From: Aphrocallistes beatrix
Lineage: Eukaryota; Porifera; Hexactinellida; Sceptrulophora; Aphrocallistidae
Reading direction: 5' to 3'
Length of the DNA: 64,000 nucleotides
Assembly: GCA_963281255.1 (NCBI GenBank)
Contig: OY725490.1
Span: 6,386,001 to 6,450,000 of the forward strand
Part shown: positions 28,849 to 38,901 of the stretch, in pieces
Position numbering within the stretch: the stretch's first letter is position 1
Layout: the number at the start of each line of letters is the position of its first letter
Translations under genes and position numbers: made by a program
Notes under the pieces: generated by a model
Told to the model about the DNA's origin: nothing
The model's input: only the letters and a program-made list of their open reading frames with translations
Databases searched by the model: none

Positions 28849-30123
28849 ATGAAGCTTTCTTATTATCTAGATCCATCTCACTTCAAATGGATTTCTATCA
28901 TTTCAGTTACAATTTTGATATTTTCTTATTTGGCATTCTACGTGTTGTACTATGGATGCAACCTTGAAAGAGAGCACCACTTAATGACGTGTCCCGTCCT
29001 CTACGTCCTTGCATACTTCCCCATGATGACTGTGTTCAGATTGAATCTCATTTCACTGTGTTCTGATTGGGGGTTTTGCGAGTTCAAGCGGTCTGTGAGG
29101 GACTATCTGGATGATGGGTTGTTCAACACCACTGAAACATTCCAACAATTTAACTTAACCGGATATCCTATACGAACTGAGGAAAGGGACATCTTCGGCA
29201 CTATAGTTTATATTTACACTCCAGTTCAGAATTTAGGAGAATCAAATCAACCTGTATTTATATACTTCCATGGTGGAGGAGGAGCCAGTGGGAATCCACC
29301 ATACTACGACGCTACGATAAGATACCTAGCCTTTCAAATGAAAATGAAGATCCTAGTACCGTTTCAGCAGAAATCTCCATACGTAGTGTTCCCTTATATA
29401 GAAGAGGAATGTTTTAAAGTGACAAGATACCTGCTTGAGAATGGCGCATCACTAGGAGTAGACCCCACACGTATTTCTATCGGTGGAGACAGCTATGGTG
29501 GCCATCTGGCATTGTACGCTGTCATTAAATGGAAAGAAATGCAACGAGACCACAACTACCCACCTTTCAAATCGATTACTCTCCTCTATCCTTCTATTCA
29601 ATGGGTTAACTTTGAACTGCATTCATTCACATCAAAAATAAACCAACCTAGGATTTTATCCACTCAACTAATCACGCATTACCTTTCACTAGGCCTGTCA
29701 CATTCTCTAGAGCTAGTCCCTTACATTACTAACCTTACACTCCCAATGTTAAGTGAAGACTATCTCGATAGGAGAGCTAGCAACCCCGATCTCCTCCCTC
29801 CTATCGAATGGATCCCACCGCAAGCTCTGAAAGATAAATATTCCAAGTTTGCCGATAAAGTCTTAAGTCCTTATTCTTCTATTCTGTTCCTTGAAGATAT
29901 TTCCTATCTACCTCCGACGCTTATAATTGCCGCTGAGTATGATATTCTGCTTTCAGAAGTTCTCATGTTCAAAGAAAAGTTGGAAAGAAATGACGTAGAA
30001 TTCAAATATTTCCTTTACGAGAAAATGTATCATGGATTCGCTTTTTTATATCCACCAAAAGTGCACTTCCCAGACACTCTTCAAGCTCTGGATGATGTTG
30101 TAGAGTTTGTTCTCTCTCATTAG
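28849..30123 (+). CDS. Membrane-anchored alpha/beta hydrolase (AADAC/NCEH1-like esterase)
   Basis: 424 residues, single exon. A hydrophobic stretch at about residues 14-36 (ISIISVTILIFSYLAFYVLY) is a likely type II membrane anchor, as in arylacetamide deacetylase and neutral cholesterol ester hydrolase. The hormone-sensitive-lipase family signature is complete: oxyanion-hole HGGG at 141-144, nucleophile S215 in GDSYGG, acid D365 in AEYDILLSE and base H395 in MYHGF. It should hydrolyse lipid or xenobiotic esters at the ER, with the catalytic domain lumenal by family analogy. The substrate cannot be told from sequence. The tyrosine after the catalytic serine replaces the more usual alanine. It lies between the two NHL families and has no evident link to them. 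Confidence 0.9.
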   Translation: MKLSYYLDPSHFKWISIISVTILIFSYLAFYVLYYGCNLEREHHLMTCPVLYVLAYFPMMTVFRLNLISLCSDWGFCEFKRSVRDYLDDGLFNTTETFQQFNLTGYPIRTEERDIFGTIVYIYTPVQNLGESNQPVFIYFHGGGGASGNPPYYDATIRYLAFQMKMKILVPFQQKSPYVVFPYIEEECFKVTRYLLENGASLGVDPTRISIGGDSYGGHLALYAVIKWKEMQRDHNYPPFKSITLLYPSIQWVNFELHSFTSKINQPRILSTQLITHYLSLGLSHSLELVPYITNLTLPMLSEDYLDRRASNPDLLPPIEWIPPQALKDKYSKFADKVLSPYSSILFLEDISYLPPTLIIAAEYDILLSEVLMFKEKLERNDVEFKYFLYEKMYHGFAFLYPPKVHFPDTLQALDDVVEFVLSH

Positions 30124-31571
30124 GTATTCCCATTTATCTCTTAGTTTTAGTATATTTTTAATAGAAATATACTACAAACATTCAATCGGATCAATCATTG
30201 AGTTAACCCATTGACGGACAATTTGGCACCATGTATTAGCACCATTCGATCTTGAATAGTATAATTTACCCTACTAATACTTAAGTGATCGCGTGATTGC
30301 AAGTGACAAATCGTGAGATATGGGAAATAGTATTACGATCAGTGGTTCTGTCGCTGGAATTTTGGTCCCCCGGACCATTTTCCCGCAACAAAAATTTTCG
30401 TGACAGTTCCAATCGTGAGAGCTGAGAGGCCTGAGGAGGTCGAGTGCGTAGTTAGCTTTGAGTGTCTTGCATTTTGACAAGAATTTTTAAGTTTAATTTT
30501 CGATTTTCTTGTGATACATATTTGTATTTTAAAAGATCTTCGGATTGGTCAAGTTTATAGAAATATACTGAATTATTTTCCATATGATAATGTCAATTTA
30601 TTACATAGTCAATAAGAGGTCGAAGATATCCTTAATTTCAGCGGGAGAGCATTAATCACCTCTCTTCAAACTTCCTATGTAGCCTTTTTGGTTTGTTGCC
30701 GTTTTAGCCTGTCCCCGTTTTAGTCATATATGTACGTAGTTAATTTTCTTATTTAGCAACCCATAAAAAGATACTAGCATTTATTTATAACTTATCAATG
30801 AAGGTATTCTTATTGAGTAAAGGGCGATGATGAATGATATTTCACTGTTCTTGATCAGCTCAGCTAGAATGAAGAAATAACTTCCTGAGCCCGCATAGTT
30901 TAGCTCAGTGCATTGAGTTACTTGGTACAGGGTATTAGTGACTATGACGTTGACTACAAATTGGCATATAAATATGGAGGTATTGAAAAGTCGAGTGCGC
31001 ATGCGCACATTGTTTGTGTTTGTTATGGTATATTTACACAACACTAGCCTTGCGGAAAATAATCAAGATGTCAGTAACAGCAACCACGTGTACGTGACGG
31101 CCACTTTTAGCCAGTCCTTTGAGTTCATCGTCACGTACACGTGGCTGCTGTTACTGACATCTTGATTATTTTCCGCAAGGCTAGTCAGTTGAGTAAATAT
31201 ACCATAACAAACACAAACGATGATATGCGCATACGAACTCGACCCTTTTGAATGCGCATGCGCACTCGACTTTTCAATATATGGAACTCGACCCTTTTGA
31301 ATGCGCATGCGCACTCGACCCTGTGCGCATGCGCACTCGACCCTATGCGCATGCGCACTCGACTTTTCAATATATGAAATATGATGTATGAGTTTAATGT
31401 ATTTGTAGAATTCAAGTTCATTTATGGAGTTTGCGTTTTAAATTTCTCCTTAAACTCCAAACCCAGTACATAATGAAAGTAATCAACGTTTAGATATAAT
31501 TATTATTGTCTCTATAAATAAGTCCAAGTTTTCTCAATTGATTAGAGTATCAATCCATTTGTATTTCTATC
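30124..31571. other. Spacer with hairpin element, upstream of the ART gene
   Basis: Aside from the hairpin element at 30983-31371, no gene or RNA is supported. A tRNA-like string TAGTTTAGCTCAG near 30896 has no cloverleaf around it. The last 100 bases before the ART gene (TCTCTATAAATAAGTCC at about 31508) include a plausible TATA box. Confidence 0.5.
30983..31371. mobile_element. Hairpin MITE with GCGCATGCGC repeats
   Basis: ATTGAAAAGTCGAGTGCGCA at the left is mirrored by TGCGCACTCGACTTTTCAAT at the right. A second, nearly perfect inverted pair lies inside: TTGCGGAAAATAATCAAGAT to CACGTGTACGTGACG and its reverse complement around 31118-31180. The right side has four copies of GCGCATGCGCACTCGACC or close variants. 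The whole can fold as one long hairpin. Confidence 0.85.
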
Positions 31572-33146
31572 ATGGCTACAAGGGAAGTCGTGGACAATGA
31601 GAAAATAGCTAATATCGACACTACACCGTCTACTTCTCAAGGACAGACAAGTGAAGTCAGAATACCGCCAAAATACCTATCTGAGGTGCATGAACTTCTA
31701 ACCAAGGCCAAGATGGGGAAATTCAAGCAGGTCTGGTCAGTACTGGACGCGAGACAGCACTACATCAACTGTGTTCCTGAGAATAGAGCCTTCGGAGTGT
31801 TGCACCAGGCAGTCTTTTGGGGAATTGAAGAAGTCGTATTGAAAGTGCTGTCCTACCCAACTTGCGATCCCTTCATCCAAACGAATCAAGACAAAGAAAA
31901 TAATTATGGTCCTGGTAAAACCTCTGATCTACTGGCGAAGAACAAAAAGATAAAGGACATTATTACAGAGGCACAAGAACGGTATAAATTTGCCAAAGAT
32001 AACAAGTCTCGTCTGTTAGCGAGGAATTCTGACTATCGGACCATGGATGAATTGAAGATACAAGAAATAGGGGAGTGCTTGTCGGGAGAAGATTGCGACT
32101 GGGAACGAGTTACAAAGTCCCTCAAAATTTACACTCACTTGATCAACACAGTAGATCCGATCACTGGACTAACTCCACTGCATGAAGCCGTCGTAGCTGA
32201 GAAGTTGAACGTTATTTCACTCTTGCTAGAGTTCCCCTTTTCAAATCCTGCAATTGAGACCATAGACACTCCCATGAACAGATATGGACCTGGAAAAACA
32301 GCACAGCAAGTAACTGATTCAGGCAAATTAATTGGTTTGATTATTGATAGAAAAGAAGCAATCAATCGTCTCTTCCTCACTCCTCCAACTCGTATTCTCC
32401 CTTGGAGAGTCGGCGTTCTTCGAATTTTTTTCTTTAAAGTCCTAAAAGAGTACCAAAGCATTCTGTGTCCACCAGACTTAATAGCCAACCAAGATTTGGA
32501 ACTCACTTTTGTTCTGCGCGAGATATTCGCCCACATTAATACCGAGAATAATTGGTTGTTAGCGAAACAAGAAGTTACTTACCAGCTGCGGAATATCGGG
32601 TACGAATATTCCCAGCTGTTGGATGAGTATAGTGTGATGAATGAAGAAAAGTCTGGATTTTTCGCGAAATTGATTCAAATTTACACAAAAGAAGAAGAAA
32701 AGGCGTTCTATCCGGAACTGAATGAGCTGTTTCTGTCATTACAACGAGGAAAAGATATCCAGACGAATCTGGAGCTAGGAGTCTACGCTCTACTCCTGAA
32801 CACACTGCTCATGTACTGGGGAGATGGAATACAAGCATTCACTGGCACCACCTACAGAGGTGTGATCTTGACACCTCAAGACGTGACTGAACTTGTTAAA
32901 GACTACGAGTTCGTGTCTCTTAACTTTATGTCTTGCTCACGGAGAGAGGATTCTCCCAAGTACGAGCAAGCTGAGTGCATGTTTGTGATCGATAATTCCG
33001 CGAAATGTCTCTGGTCCCCGAAACTGATCGGTAAGTTCTCCGCTAAAGCAGACGAGACGGAGTACTTGTACCCGTGCGGAGCTCGCTTCAAGGTTGTTAG
33101 TTCTGCTCCTAACTACATCAACATGAAGCTTATTCCTCCTCAGTGA
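31572..33146 (+). CDS. Ankyrin-repeat ADP-ribosyltransferase (R-S-E type)
   Basis: 524 residues, single exon. After a disordered start (1-30), two ankyrin-like segments appear: FGVLHQAVFWGIEEVVLKVL near 75 and GLTPLHEAVVAEKLNVISLL near 198, each followed by the same N-YGPGKT--- module, so an internal duplication. The C-terminal 160 residues match arginine-type mono-ADP-ribosyltransferases: R429 in TTYRGV (NAD binding), the S-x-S motif SCS at 454-456 after FM, and E495-T-E497 with E497 as catalytic glutamate, then CGARFKV. It probably transfers ADP-ribose from NAD+ to protein arginine inside the cell, as no signal peptide is seen. It is the only full-length ART of four in the window. Confidence 0.85.
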   Translation: MATREVVDNEKIANIDTTPSTSQGQTSEVRIPPKYLSEVHELLTKAKMGKFKQVWSVLDARQHYINCVPENRAFGVLHQAVFWGIEEVVLKVLSYPTCDPFIQTNQDKENNYGPGKTSDLLAKNKKIKDIITEAQERYKFAKDNKSRLLARNSDYRTMDELKIQEIGECLSGEDCDWERVTKSLKIYTHLINTVDPITGLTPLHEAVVAEKLNVISLLLEFPFSNPAIETIDTPMNRYGPGKTAQQVTDSGKLIGLIIDRKEAINRLFLTPPTRILPWRVGVLRIFFFKVLKEYQSILCPPDLIANQDLELTFVLREIFAHINTENNWLLAKQEVTYQLRNIGYEYSQLLDEYSVMNEEKSGFFAKLIQIYTKEEEKAFYPELNELFLSLQRGKDIQTNLELGVYALLLNTLLMYWGDGIQAFTGTTYRGVILTPQDVTELVKDYEFVSLNFMSCSRREDSPKYEQAECMFVIDNSAKCLWSPKLIGKFSAKADETEYLYPCGARFKVVSSAPNYINMKLIPPQ

Positions 33147-34029
33147 TCCTATCCTGATTGTGCATGTACCTAGTAGGCACTATTTTGTACTATTTTATTT
33201 TTCATTTTTATAATTTCTATTTGAAGCTATCTGTTTTGATGATGTGTGAATTTAATTTGTATAGATTCGGGATCTGATTTGATTATTTGTGTTTAGAAAG
33301 TTGAAAGAAGTCTTGGATTCAGTATGCTCGACATATTTAGACACATTACATGCATATTGAAATATACATTTTAATGAATTTGTTGCAGGGTTGGGTTTTG
33401 TCTTGTCCAAAACTGGTTTTGGACGGGCAGTGGGAAAAACCCGGTTTTTACCGGTCAAAACTGGTCAAAACCGGTCAATACTGCTCAATACTATATCCTT
33501 GAATAATAAGAAACTGAAAACGTATAAAACTTGTTAAGATATCTTATTTTGAGTTGGTAATATGCTATTGACTACGTATACAATGAAACAATAAAGTGAT
33601 AAGATGTGTGGTATCGTGCAGATTGTATATCTTATTTGAAATGACACAAGGAGGAAGACCCATTGATTCAATTATGTATTCAGCATATTTATGTACATCT
33701 TGTTAAAATATACAAGTAAGAAGTAACATGCATTAGTATTTTAATTAGGTTTTGACCAGTTTTGTCCAGTCAGGAGGTTTTGGACAGGACGGTTTTTACC
33801 ACATGGACAAAACCTGCCAACCCTGGTTTGTCGCTCTATTCATTTTAATTTCATAATACGGGTTTATGTCATTAAGCAAATAATCTTGTAATATCCTGAA
33901 TGGGATAAACATAGTTCATATATTTGGGATATTAGATAATAATACACGCCGTGTATATAAGGATTATAAATATCTGATTGTTGCTTATTATACGATTTAG
34001 TCTTTTATAGAAGCTAATTATTCCAAATC
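33147..34029. other. ART 3' flank and NHL 5' flank with hAT insertion
   Basis: The ART 3' flank (GATCCTATCCTGATTGTGCA onward) is copied at 36394 and 52084. It is split here by the element at 33386-33825 and then runs into the NHL promoter type found before copies 1, 2, 7 and 8 of family 2. A TATA-like GTGTATATAAGG lies about 77 bases before the next start codon. Confidence 0.65.
33386..33825. mobile_element. hAT-like MITE with paralogous empty site
   Basis: 440 bp, starting CAGGGTTGGGTTTTGTC and ending ACAAAACCTGCCAACCCTG. Inner parts carry repeated AAACTGGT and TTTTGGACAGGAC blocks in inverted arrangement. It is flanked by ATTTGTTG (33378-33385) and GTTTGTCG (33826-33833), an 8-bp duplication with two differences. 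The homologous flank at about 52300-52335 reads straight through (GAGTTTGTCGCTCCAGTCAT), giving the pre-insertion site. Confidence 0.88.
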
Positions 34030-35262
34030 ATGGCTACACGATTGGTAGAAGAAGCTCCATTATCCGATAAAGAGAATATGTTCAAAAGAGTGAGGAGAGA
34101 AATAGAAGAGCTATTCCATTCTCTGATAGAAAAGGTGAATGAGAGGAGAGAAGTTCTCCTAACACAGCTGAACCAATGGGAAGAAGAGTTCAACAAAACA
34201 CGAGCTAGCTGTTTCCAATCTTTTGAAGAGATTAAGAGAGAACGAACTGAAATGGAAGAATTGCTATCTGAATCAAAGATAAATGAAGCTAGAAATGTTA
34301 TGGAAAAGAGAATTTCTGATTTAACTGCTGCTATTAATGAAAAGGGAAAAAAGCTCTATTTTGAAGTTCAATTCGTTTGTTATAGAAATGATTTGAATTC
34401 AGAAATTTCCAAATTTGGATTTTTGAGTAAGGAGACTGACAATGTGTTAGTCAGGAATTACACTCAACTCTCTAAACCTGTGAAAGCGTTTGGTACATTT
34501 GGAAAGGGAAAAGAAAAGTTCGCTAATCCTAAAAGTTTGGTAATTGATCATCAAAGAATATTCATTGCTGATTATAATATTAGTAATTCTCGTATTCAAG
34601 TTTGGAGTATGGAAGGAGATTATTTGTGTGAGTTTGGTAGAGGTATTCTAAATGGGCCATGGGGGATTGTATTGTGCGATCATTCAATTTACATTTCAGA
34701 TCACACAGGACACTTCTTATCTAAATGGTGCTTGAATACTTTTACTTTTATAAAGAAATCGAACACAGGTAAAGGACCTGCACCTGGTCAGCTAGCTATC
34801 CCAACAGGTCTAGATATCGATGGAGAAGAATTATTCGTTGTTGAGTTAAGGAATAAACGTATTTCTGTGTTTGATTTGAATCTTGAATTCAAAAGGATTA
34901 TGGCGAATAATGCAATAGATCTTTCTTACTGTTTGCGAGTGAGAAATAATACAATCTACATTGTAGAGAGGACTGGTGTTATTAAACTATTCTCTAAAAC
35001 TGATCAACTCTTGTGGACTATTCCAAATCTTCCAGTCTTCTCTAATGCTATTAATAATTTTAACTTTGATTCTCAATTGAATTTTCTCATCACAGATTGC
35101 ATTAACAACTTTCTCTTCATCTTATCTCCAGAAGGAAATCTCATTCATTCATTCTCTTTTGCTGAATTCAAACTCAAGAATCCATATGGTATTGACATCA
35201 CGAAAGACGGGAAAATTGTTATCTGCTTTTTGTCAGGTTCTAATTCTGTTGCCATATTCTAA
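34030..35262 (+). CDS. Coiled-coil/NHL beta-propeller protein, family 2 copy 1
   Basis: 410 residues, intronless. Coiled coil at about 12-120 (VRREIEELFHSLIEKVNERR, LNQWEEEFNKTRASCFQSFE), then NHL-type repeats at about 150-410 (KAFGTFGKGKEKFANPKSLV, NSRIQVWSMEGDYLCEF, ending NSVAIF). Same architecture as family 1 but clearly separate in sequence. It pairs with copy 7 (49737): both have EEAP-SDKENMFKRV, SCFQSF, EARNVMEKRISDLTAAINEK and the CINNFLFIL blade. A two-residue insertion (YNISNSRIQ against YNNSRIQ) lies in the first blade. Function unknown; no catalytic motif. Confidence 0.87.
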   Translation: MATRLVEEAPLSDKENMFKRVRREIEELFHSLIEKVNERREVLLTQLNQWEEEFNKTRASCFQSFEEIKRERTEMEELLSESKINEARNVMEKRISDLTAAINEKGKKLYFEVQFVCYRNDLNSEISKFGFLSKETDNVLVRNYTQLSKPVKAFGTFGKGKEKFANPKSLVIDHQRIFIADYNISNSRIQVWSMEGDYLCEFGRGILNGPWGIVLCDHSIYISDHTGHFLSKWCLNTFTFIKKSNTGKGPAPGQLAIPTGLDIDGEELFVVELRNKRISVFDLNLEFKRIMANNAIDLSYCLRVRNNTIYIVERTGVIKLFSKTDQLLWTIPNLPVFSNAINNFNFDSQLNFLITDCINNFLFILSPEGNLIHSFSFAEFKLKNPYGIDITKDGKIVICFLSGSNSVAIF

Positions 35263-35908
35263 CGATGATCCACTTGGACTATTCAGCAATTGTAACATTA
35301 GTTTAGATGTGAAGTGATTTGTCTATTGACACAATATTAGTTCTTCCTTGTTTGTGCTTGCTATAACAATCATTAACTTTGTTTCATCCATTTTAGATGT
35401 GTTGATGGATGTATTATCTTTAATTTATTTTCTTTTACGTTTATAATGACTCACTTCCTAAATTAGCTCTTAGACTCACGACGACCGAGTTTTTAAATCT
35501 TAGACCCTCAAATATCGATCTACAGTTATTGTTGTCACCTAGGGGAAAGAAAATCTCGGACTAGAGTGGAATAAAAATGTAATTGGTATATATATCTAGA
35601 CTCAATTGACATAATTTTGGGGTATAGTTGTAACCTATAAGTTTGTGTGAAGTCTTGCCATACCACAGCTTGCTCCACTGCCCGGCACCACGACCCCCTC
35701 CCAAGGTACCCATATTTGGTGCCTATTGCTTCACCACCATCAATCTAGAAATAAATCATCAAAGCAACAAACTATTTGATTAATACTTTGCACTGTCGCA
35801 GTAATATAATTCAATATGTGTACTAAATTCTTCTAAAAGAACTATATTCTACCTCTCTAGCTGAGGACACATTCAATTTAATTGGTGGATCTATCCTCAC
35901 ATCTAGCC
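35263..35908. other. NHL copy 1 3' flank
   Basis: Starts with the 3' element conserved after most family 2 genes (TTGACACAATATTAGTTCTT, about 35328). A copy of the dispersed repeat follows at 35489-35730, then AT-rich sequence that abuts the ART fragment. The same order is found downstream of copy 7. Confidence 0.65.
35489..35730 (+). repeat. Dispersed repeat in NHL 3' flank
   Basis: Homologue of 14200-14470, sharing ATCTCGGACTAGAGTGGAAT, TAGACTCAATTGACATAATT and GCCATACCACAGCTTGCTCC. Lies between the NHL 3' element and the ART fragment. Confidence 0.75.
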
Positions 35909-36395
35909 ATTTTTCATGAAATTGATTTAGATTTACACAAAAGAAAGAAAAAAGTTCTGTTCAGAACTGAATGAGCTGTTTCTGTCATTACAACGAGGTA
36001 AAGATATCCAGACGAATCTAGAGCTAGGAGTCTACGCTCTACTCCTGAACACACTGCTCATGTACTGGGGAGATGAAATACAAGCATTCACTGGCACCAC
36101 CTACAGAGGTGTAATCTTGACACCTCAAGACGTGACTGAACTTGTTAAAGACTACGAGTTTGTGTCTCTTAACTTTATGTCTTGCTCACGGAGAGAGGAT
36201 TCTCCCAAGTACGAGAAAGCTGAGTGCATGTTTGTGATCGATAATTCCGCGAAATGTCTCTGGTCCCCGAAACTGATCGGTAAGTTCTCCGCTAAAGCAG
36301 ACGAGACGGAGTACTTGTACCCGTGCGGAGCTCGCTTCAAGGTTGTTAGTTCTGCTCCTAACTACATCAACATGAAGCTTATTCCTCCTCAGTGA
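35909..36395 (+). pseudogene. 5'-truncated ART copy 1
   Basis: Nearly identical to the last 160 codons of the ART gene, starting inside the parental FAKLIQIYT segment. The glutamine codon there is TAG in this copy, one codon is missing at KAF (KKFCSEL), and the first usable ATG lies at MYWGDEIQ (36060). The catalytic half from TTYRGV through E-T-E to the stop is fully open and keeps the R-S-E residues, and the ART 3' flank follows. The ankyrin part is absent. It is probably a pseudogene; expression of a 111-residue product from 36060 would lack part of the NAD-binding fold. Confidence 0.8.
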
Positions 36396-36714
36396 TCCTA
36401 TCCTGATTGTGCATGTACCTAGTAGGCACTATTTTGTTCTATTTTATTTTTCATTTTTATAATTTCTATTTGAAGCTATCTGTTTTGATGATGTGTGAAT
36501 TTAATTTGTATAGATTCTCCAATCATTTTAATTTCATAATACTGGTTTCTGTCATGAAGCAAATAATCTTGTAAAATCCTAAATGGCATAAGCATAGTTC
36601 GTTATATATTTGGGATATTAGATCATTATACACGCCCTGTATGTAAGGATTAAATCTCTGATTGTTGCTTATTGTACGATTTAGTCTTTTGCTGAAAGCT
36701 AATTATTCCAAATC

Positions 36715-37950
36715 ATGGCTACACGATTGATAGAAGAAGCTCCACTATCCGATAGAGAGAATGTGTTCAAGAAAGTGAGAAGGGAAATAGAAGAGCTATT
36801 CCATTCTCTGATAGAGAAGGTGAATGAGAGGAGAGAAGTTCTCCTGACACAGCTGAACCAATGGGAAGAAGAGTTCAACAGAACACAAGCTAGCTGTATC
36901 CAATCTTTAGAAGAGATTAAGAGAGAACGAACTGAGATGGAACAGTTCCTAGCTACATTGAAGATCAATCAAGCTAGAACCTCAATGGAAAAGGGAATTG
37001 CTGACTTAAATGCTGTCATTAGTGAGAAGGAAAATAAATTCTATTATCCAACATTCCAATTTTTTTGTGATCGAAATTGTCTAGAATTGAAGATTTCCAA
37101 ATTCGGATCTTTGAGTAAAGAGACTGACAATGTGTTAGTCAGGAATTACACTAAACTCTCTAAACCTGTGAAAGTGTTTGGTACATTTGGGAAAGGAAAA
37201 GGAGAGTTCACAAATCCTAGAGGAGTTGTAATCGATAATAATAATCAAAGAATATTCATTGCTGATTTTAATAATTCTCGTATTCAAGTTTGGAGTCTGG
37301 AAGGAATATATTTGTCTGAGTTTGGTAGAGAAGTTCTAAATGGGCCATGGGAGATTGTATTGTGCAATCATTCAATTTATATTTCAGATATCAATGGACA
37401 CTTCATATCTAAATGGTGCTTGGATACTTTTACTTTTGTAAAGAAATCGAACACAGCTAAAGGTCCTGCACCTGGTCAGTTGACTCAACCATCAGGTCTA
37501 GATATCGATGAAGAAGAATTATTCGTTGTAGAATCTGGTAATAAACGTATTTCAGTGTTTGATTTGAATCTTAAATTCAAAAGAATTGTGGCGAATAACG
37601 CAATAGATCATTCTTATTGTTTGCGAGTGAGAAATAATACAATCTACATTGTAGAGAGGACTGGTGTTATTAAACTATTCTCTAAAACAGATCAACTCCT
37701 GAAGACTATTCCAAAGCTTCCAGTCTTCTCTGATTCTATTTTTCATTTCAACTTTGATTCTCAATTGAACTTTCTCATCACAGATTACAGTAACAACTCT
37801 CTCTCCATCTTATCTCCAGAAGGAGATCTCATTCATTCAATCTCTTTTACTGAATTCAATCTCAAGAATCCATTTGGTATTGACATGATGAAAGACGGAA
37901 AGATTGTGGTCTGCTTTGCTTCAGGTTATAATCCTGTTGCCATATTTTAG
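36715..37950 (+). CDS. Coiled-coil/NHL beta-propeller protein, family 2 copy 2
   Basis: 411 residues. Pairs with copy 8 (52.5 kb): RENVFKKVRREIEELF, EMEQFLATLKINQARTS and LELKISKFGSL are common to both. Propeller from about 150: VKVFGTFGKGKGEFTNPRGV, FNNSRIQVWSLEGIYLSEFG, SDINGHFISKWCLDTF, ending YNPVAIF. The start sits in TTATTCCAAATCATGGCTAC, the promoter type shared with copies 1 and 7; a CTGTATGTAAGG sequence about 78 bases upstream replaces the TATA-like GTATATAAGG of those copies. It lies 320 bases after the ART fragment, the same distance as in the 52 kb block. Confidence 0.87.
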   Translation: MATRLIEEAPLSDRENVFKKVRREIEELFHSLIEKVNERREVLLTQLNQWEEEFNRTQASCIQSLEEIKRERTEMEQFLATLKINQARTSMEKGIADLNAVISEKENKFYYPTFQFFCDRNCLELKISKFGSLSKETDNVLVRNYTKLSKPVKVFGTFGKGKGEFTNPRGVVIDNNNQRIFIADFNNSRIQVWSLEGIYLSEFGREVLNGPWEIVLCNHSIYISDINGHFISKWCLDTFTFVKKSNTAKGPAPGQLTQPSGLDIDEEELFVVESGNKRISVFDLNLKFKRIVANNAIDHSYCLRVRNNTIYIVERTGVIKLFSKTDQLLKTIPKLPVFSDSIFHFNFDSQLNFLITDYSNNSLSILSPEGDLIHSISFTEFNLKNPFGIDMMKDGKIVVCFASGYNPVAIF

Positions 37951-38901
37951 TAATAGGTAGCGCGCTTTGACTATTCTGAATTAGAACATTAGTTGTGATT
38001 TGAGAGTAATTTGTTTATTGACACAATATTAGTTCTTCCTTGTTTGTGCTTGCTATAACAACCATTAACTTTGTTTCATGCATTTTAGAAGATGTGTTGA
38101 TTGATGTTCATTTTTGAATTTATTTCCTTTTAGGTTTATACTGACTCACTTCCTAAATTATCTCTTAGACTCATTTTTTAAATCTTAGACACTCAAATAT
38201 CGATCTGCAGCTATTGTGTCACCCAGGGGGAAGAAAATCTCAGACTGGAATGGAATAAAAATGTTATCGGGATATATACAAGTATCTAGACTCAATTGAC
38301 ATAATTTCGAAGTTTATTTGTAACCTGTAGGTTTGTGTGAAGTGTTGCCATACCACAGCTTGCTCCACTGCCCGGCGCCACGGTCTCCCAGGCAGTGGAG
38401 GATTTAGAGGTGGGCGAGGGTGGGCAGTTGCCCATCCTGATGCCCACGCTTAGATTTTCTTACTGGTCTCTGATATAAATAGTAGAAACTTGGATGAGTC
38501 GAATTGCCCACACAGTCAGATTCGATGCCTCGCTGATGCCCACCCTGTCGTAGCCCACTAGCACCTCTCCTACCCCCAGGTACCCACACTTGACGTCAAT
38601 GGCTGCACCATCAATCTATGGATAAATCATCAAAGCAACAGACTATTTGATTAATACATTGCACTGTCGCAATAATATAATTCAATACGTACTAAATTCT
38701 TCCAAAAAGAACTATATTCTACCTCTCTAGCTGAAGACACCTTCAATTTATGAGGTTGAATGAGATAACCTCACGCACCGCCAAAAGTCTAGAGCTGGCT
38801 ATGCCACTGAGATTCTGGTCTCCAGCAGATCAACATCTTGAAAAGTGGGGAGGTGGGGGCGGCCCGCCTAATTTGGCTAACTCTGCGCCTATGGGATAAT
38901 G
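37951..38901. other. NHL copy 2 3' flank with nested repeat
   Basis: The conserved NHL 3' element is near 38025. The dispersed repeat (38173-38605) is interrupted at about 38396-38576 by a GTGGGC-rich stretch starting CAGTGGAGGATTTAGAGG and ending GCACCTCTCCTAC, probably a hAT-like insertion. No gene. Confidence 0.6.
38173..38605 (+). repeat. Dispersed repeat with an insertion
   Basis: Same unit as 14200-14470 (TTTAAATCTTAGACACTCAA, GCCATACCACAGCTTGCTCC, CCCAGGTACCCACACTTG), split near its 3' end by roughly 180 bp of GC-richer sequence with weak inverted ends. Confidence 0.65.

Noticed and set aside
28755..28967. Open frame overlapping the start of the hydrolase
   Set aside because: It lies in another frame over the membrane anchor of the AADAC-like gene, which has the full catalytic signature; a shadow frame.
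30885..30960. TAGTTTAGCTCAGTGCATTGAG resembling a tRNA A-box
   Set aside because: No matching B-box (GTTCGAATC) or cloverleaf follows.
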